Source: Cryptomeria japonica
Lineage: Eukaryota; Streptophyta; Pinopsida; Cupressales; Cupressaceae
NCBI RefSeq assembly: GCF_030272615.1
Contig: NW_026729179.1
Coordinates: 87,501-120,000, forward strand
Direction of reading: 5' to 3'
DNA length: 32,500 nucleotides
The notes below the pieces were generated by a model. The model searched no databases, had not been told where the DNA came from, and saw only the letters and a program-made list of their open reading frames with translations. The position numbers were made by a program, and so were the translations under genes. Below, piece by piece: positions 30,000-32,500 of this stretch; the first letter of the stretch is position 1, and each line of letters opens with the position of its first letter.

Positions 30000-31294
30000 C
30001 CGCCCTGGTGTGCAGCCCAGGCAAGTTGTGCGCACCAAGGCACCCACCCTGGCCAAGGTGGGTCACGGGGTGGGTCCTAGGGTGGGTAACGGGGTGGGTA
30101 CTAAGGTGCGTGCCAAGGTGGGTCATGGGGTGGGTGCCAAGGTGGGCACCAGGGTGGGTGTGCACCAACCCTAGCCAGGGTAGGTCACGGGGTGGTTGTC
30201 GGGGTGGGCGTCAAGGAGCCAAGGTGGGTGGCAAGTAGCCAAGTTGCGTGCCAAGGTGGGTGTCGGGGTGGGTGCCAAGGATCCAAGGTGGGTGCCAAGG
30301 AACCAAGGTGGGTGTCTGGGTGGGTGCCGAGGTGGGAGCCAGGGTGGGTCCCAAGGTGAGTGCAAAGGTGGGTGCCAGGGTCAAGGTGAGTGCCAATGTG
30401 GGTTCCAAGGTGCCAGGGTCAGGGTGAGTGCCAATGTGGGTTCAAAGGTGCTAAGTTGGGTGCGAGGTTGGGTGCGAGGGTGGGTGGGTGCCAAGGTGTG
30501 CTAGGTGGAAGCCCGGGTGGGTCGGCATCCCATGGGTGTCGAGTTGGGTGCCTGATGGGTGCTTCTTGTCAAGTTTTAGTCGTCGGGACTCATTTCGAGC
30601 CTTAGAGGTCGTTTCTTGTCCGGTTGCCCTGTCTTCGACCTGGGAACCCAATTTTGGTCCTCGGGTCCCATTTTTTTTTGTCTCGCATCCCACTTTTGGC
30701 CTGTGGCCTTTTCGGGGTCGATTCTCGTTTTGGGCATCAGAGCATGTTTCTTCTCCTAAAACCCAATATTTGTTTATTAAGTCTCGGAACACATTTTTGT
30801 TCTCGTGGACCCATCATGGGTCTTGGAACGCATTTGTGGTCCTTGGGTCCCATTTTGCATCCCGAAACTTGTGTTTTGGTGCTTGATCCCTATTTTGGGT
30901 GCCCACCTTGCACCAAGTGCGCACCCGGGGCAAACCGAGCGCCTTGGTGCACCGGGGCAAGATCGAGCGTGCACCCGAGGCGCCCCGAACATGCACCAAG
31001 GTGCACTCGGCCCACATGTGAGCGCAGGTCGTTGCGCCCGAGGTGGTGTGTGGGCACCGCGTTGCAGACGGGACACTGCACGCACACGACGCCCCGTCCA
31101 GGTGCACGCACGTAGGCCGGGCCGGGTGCACACCCGACGCCCTAGCAAGGTGCGCGCACCCGGGCAGGGCTCACACTTGGCGAACGGGGCGCACTTCGCG
31201 AGGGAGGGTGTGCACCTCGACGGGGGTGGGTGGCCGGGGTGGATTCGCACGTGGGTCGCGGTTTGCTAAGTACACACTGCGACAAGCTCATAAC

Positions 31295-31414
31295 GGGTGC
31301 GATCATACCAGCGTTAGTGCACCGGATCCCATCAGAACTCCGCAGTTAAGCGCGCTTGGGCCGGAGTAGTACTGGGATGGGTGACCTCCCGGGAAGTCCC
31401 GGTGTTGCACCCTT
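31295..31414 (+). rRNA. 5S rDNA: 5S ribosomal RNA gene, copy 4
   Basis: Intact 5S rRNA gene 6035 bp after copy 3. The coding sequence matches copies 2 and 3, with G at nt 80. It is followed by seven T, the longest T run of the four copies. The 6-kb unit holding it is cut by the right end of the window about 1.1 kb downstream. Confidence 0.97.
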
Positions 31415-31425
31415 TTTTTGTTTTT
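31413..31425 (+). terminator. Pol III T-tract terminator of 5S copy 4
   Basis: Seven T, one G, five T. The A of the AG separator seen in the other copies is replaced by T, which extends the first tract. Confidence 0.8.
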
Positions 31426-32500
31426 CGCCGGGCGTCGCAATGCTATTTGAATAAACCTTTTGCCCGTTTGCGTTCTCGTCGGGGCCGGGCCGGGCCGGGG
31501 TGCGCTGCCCGCACTACCGCGCGCGCGGGGGCGACACCGAGCGCGCACCCGAGGCGCCCCGAGCACACAGGCCACGGTGCAACCCGGGCGTTGTGCGCGC
31601 ACCCCGGTGCGCCCGAGGTGCTGCGCGCGCACCCAGGTGAAATCGGTGTGCACCTCGGCCAGTGCGCGCTCGGTCGAGTCGCGCACGTTGGCCAAGGTGC
31701 ACGGTGATGTTTCTTACTCTAAGGTTCCGCACCAGACGCCCGGGACAGGTGAGCGAAGCTGGGCGGGGCCGGGTGCGCGGCCGGGGCAGGTGCACGCAGC
31801 TGGAGAGAGCTTTGGAGCACACCAGAGGTGCGCACCTTGGAGCACACTTCGGAGCGCACCAATGATGCGCTCCATTCAAAAGTTTCCTGAAAAGGCAAAA
31901 AAAGTTGAGATTATAGAATTTCCCACTTGAGAGATTGTAAAAAAAAAAAATTTAAAATGAAGGAAACGCGGGTGCCAAGGTGTGCGCGCCCGGGTGCGCA
32001 GCCCAGCCAAGGTGTGCGCACCAAGGCGCCCACCCTGGCGAAGGTGCACGCAAGGTGCGCACCCGAGGCAAACCGGACAATTAACCCAACTTTCGACTTC
32101 GCGCGCACCTGCGCACCTTGGAGCGCACTTCGGAGCGCTCCTTGGTGCGCACCAATCTTGGGCACCTCGGAGTGCACCATGGCGCCCACCAAGGTGCGCA
32201 CCCGGGGCAAACCGAGCTCCGACTTCGTGCGCACCTTGGAGCGCACGAAAGGTGCGCACCATGGCGCCCACCAAGGTGCGCAGCCCAGCCAAGGCGTGCG
32301 CATCAAGGTGCGCACCCTGGCGAAGGTGCGCACCCGGGGCAAACCGAGCTCCGACTTCGTGCGCACCTTGGAGCGCACAAAGGGTGCGCAACCCAGCCAA
32401 GGTGTGCGCACCCCGGGCAAACCGAGCTCCGAATCGTGCGCACCTTGGAGCACACTTCGGAGCCCTCCTTGGTGCGCACCGATGTTGCGCACCTCGGAGC

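Larger units (their letters stand above)
24006..30040 (+). repeat. 6-kb 5S-bearing tandem unit 3 (6035 bp)
   Basis: Direct repeat of units 1 and 2. It lacks the 74-bp extra subrepeat of unit 2 but shares with unit 2 the G6 tract, the A16 tract and G at 5S nt 80. It shares with unit 1 other sites: ACACTTTGGAGCG near 27795, and CACGCCCGGGG near 29180 where unit 2 has CACACCCGGGG. It is thus a mosaic of variants found in both neighbours. A private change GCATTGTGCGC occurs near 25554. Confidence 0.96.
30041..32500 (+). repeat. 6-kb 5S-bearing tandem unit 4, cut by window end
   Basis: First 2460 bp of a fourth unit: minisatellite, AT-richer segment, 5S gene, A-rich island near 31863-31978 and the start of the GC-rich subrepeats. 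It has the G5 tract of unit 1 but G at 5S nt 80 like units 2 and 3. The array evidently continues beyond the window. Confidence 0.95.

Noticed and set aside
1-32500. 18S, 5.8S or 26S rRNA gene segments
   Set aside because: No recognisable conserved rRNA segment other than 5S was seen on either strand by eye. The 35S linkage therefore remains an inference from the promoter-like boxes.

Overview
This window contains non-coding plant ribosomal-spacer DNA made almost entirely of nested tandem repeats. The only structural genes I can support are four intact 5S rRNA genes on the + strand. Their sequence is of land-plant type; GGGTGC/GCACCC ends, a GGGCCGGAG segment and a CCCGGGAAGTCCCGG segment resemble gymnosperm or other non-angiosperm 5S genes, but that assignment is from memory and tentative. 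I see no 18S, 5.8S or 26S sequence, no tRNA and no protein-coding gene.

Layout, left to right. 1-480: no recognised feature. 480-5890: a 188-bp tandem array with about 25 regular copies from 1206 and degenerate copies to the left. 5977-7270: three larger repeats (about 440-490 bp), each carrying a long stem-loop and a TATATAGGGG box on the - strand. 7279-7578: a roughly 50-bp minisatellite. 7579-8780: a 311-bp repeat (3.9 copies), one box each. 8785-9391: a 38/52-bp array of GTGCGCAC palindromes. 9400-10464: a 157-bp repeat family, six boxes. 10465-11862: GC-rich minisatellites. 11863-32500: three complete tandem units (6034, 6109 and 6035 bp) and the start of a fourth, each with one 5S gene.

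Interpretation. A 6-kb 5S unit is far longer than the usual few-hundred-bp plant 5S repeat. The 13 conserved TATATAGGGG boxes on the opposite strand resemble the plant RNA polymerase I start-site consensus. I therefore infer that the window may be the intergenic spacer of a 35S rDNA locus read on the - strand, with 18S beyond position 1 and 26S beyond 32500, and with an amplified 5S-bearing block inserted in the opposite orientation. The 5S genes, repeats and boxes are seen directly. The Pol I assignment and the linkage to 35S genes are inference.

The most notable details are a start-proximal hairpin preserved at all 13 boxes, a second stem-loop with compensatory base changes in the three largest promoter repeats, and evidence that the 188-bp array was amplified from part of a promoter-bearing repeat.
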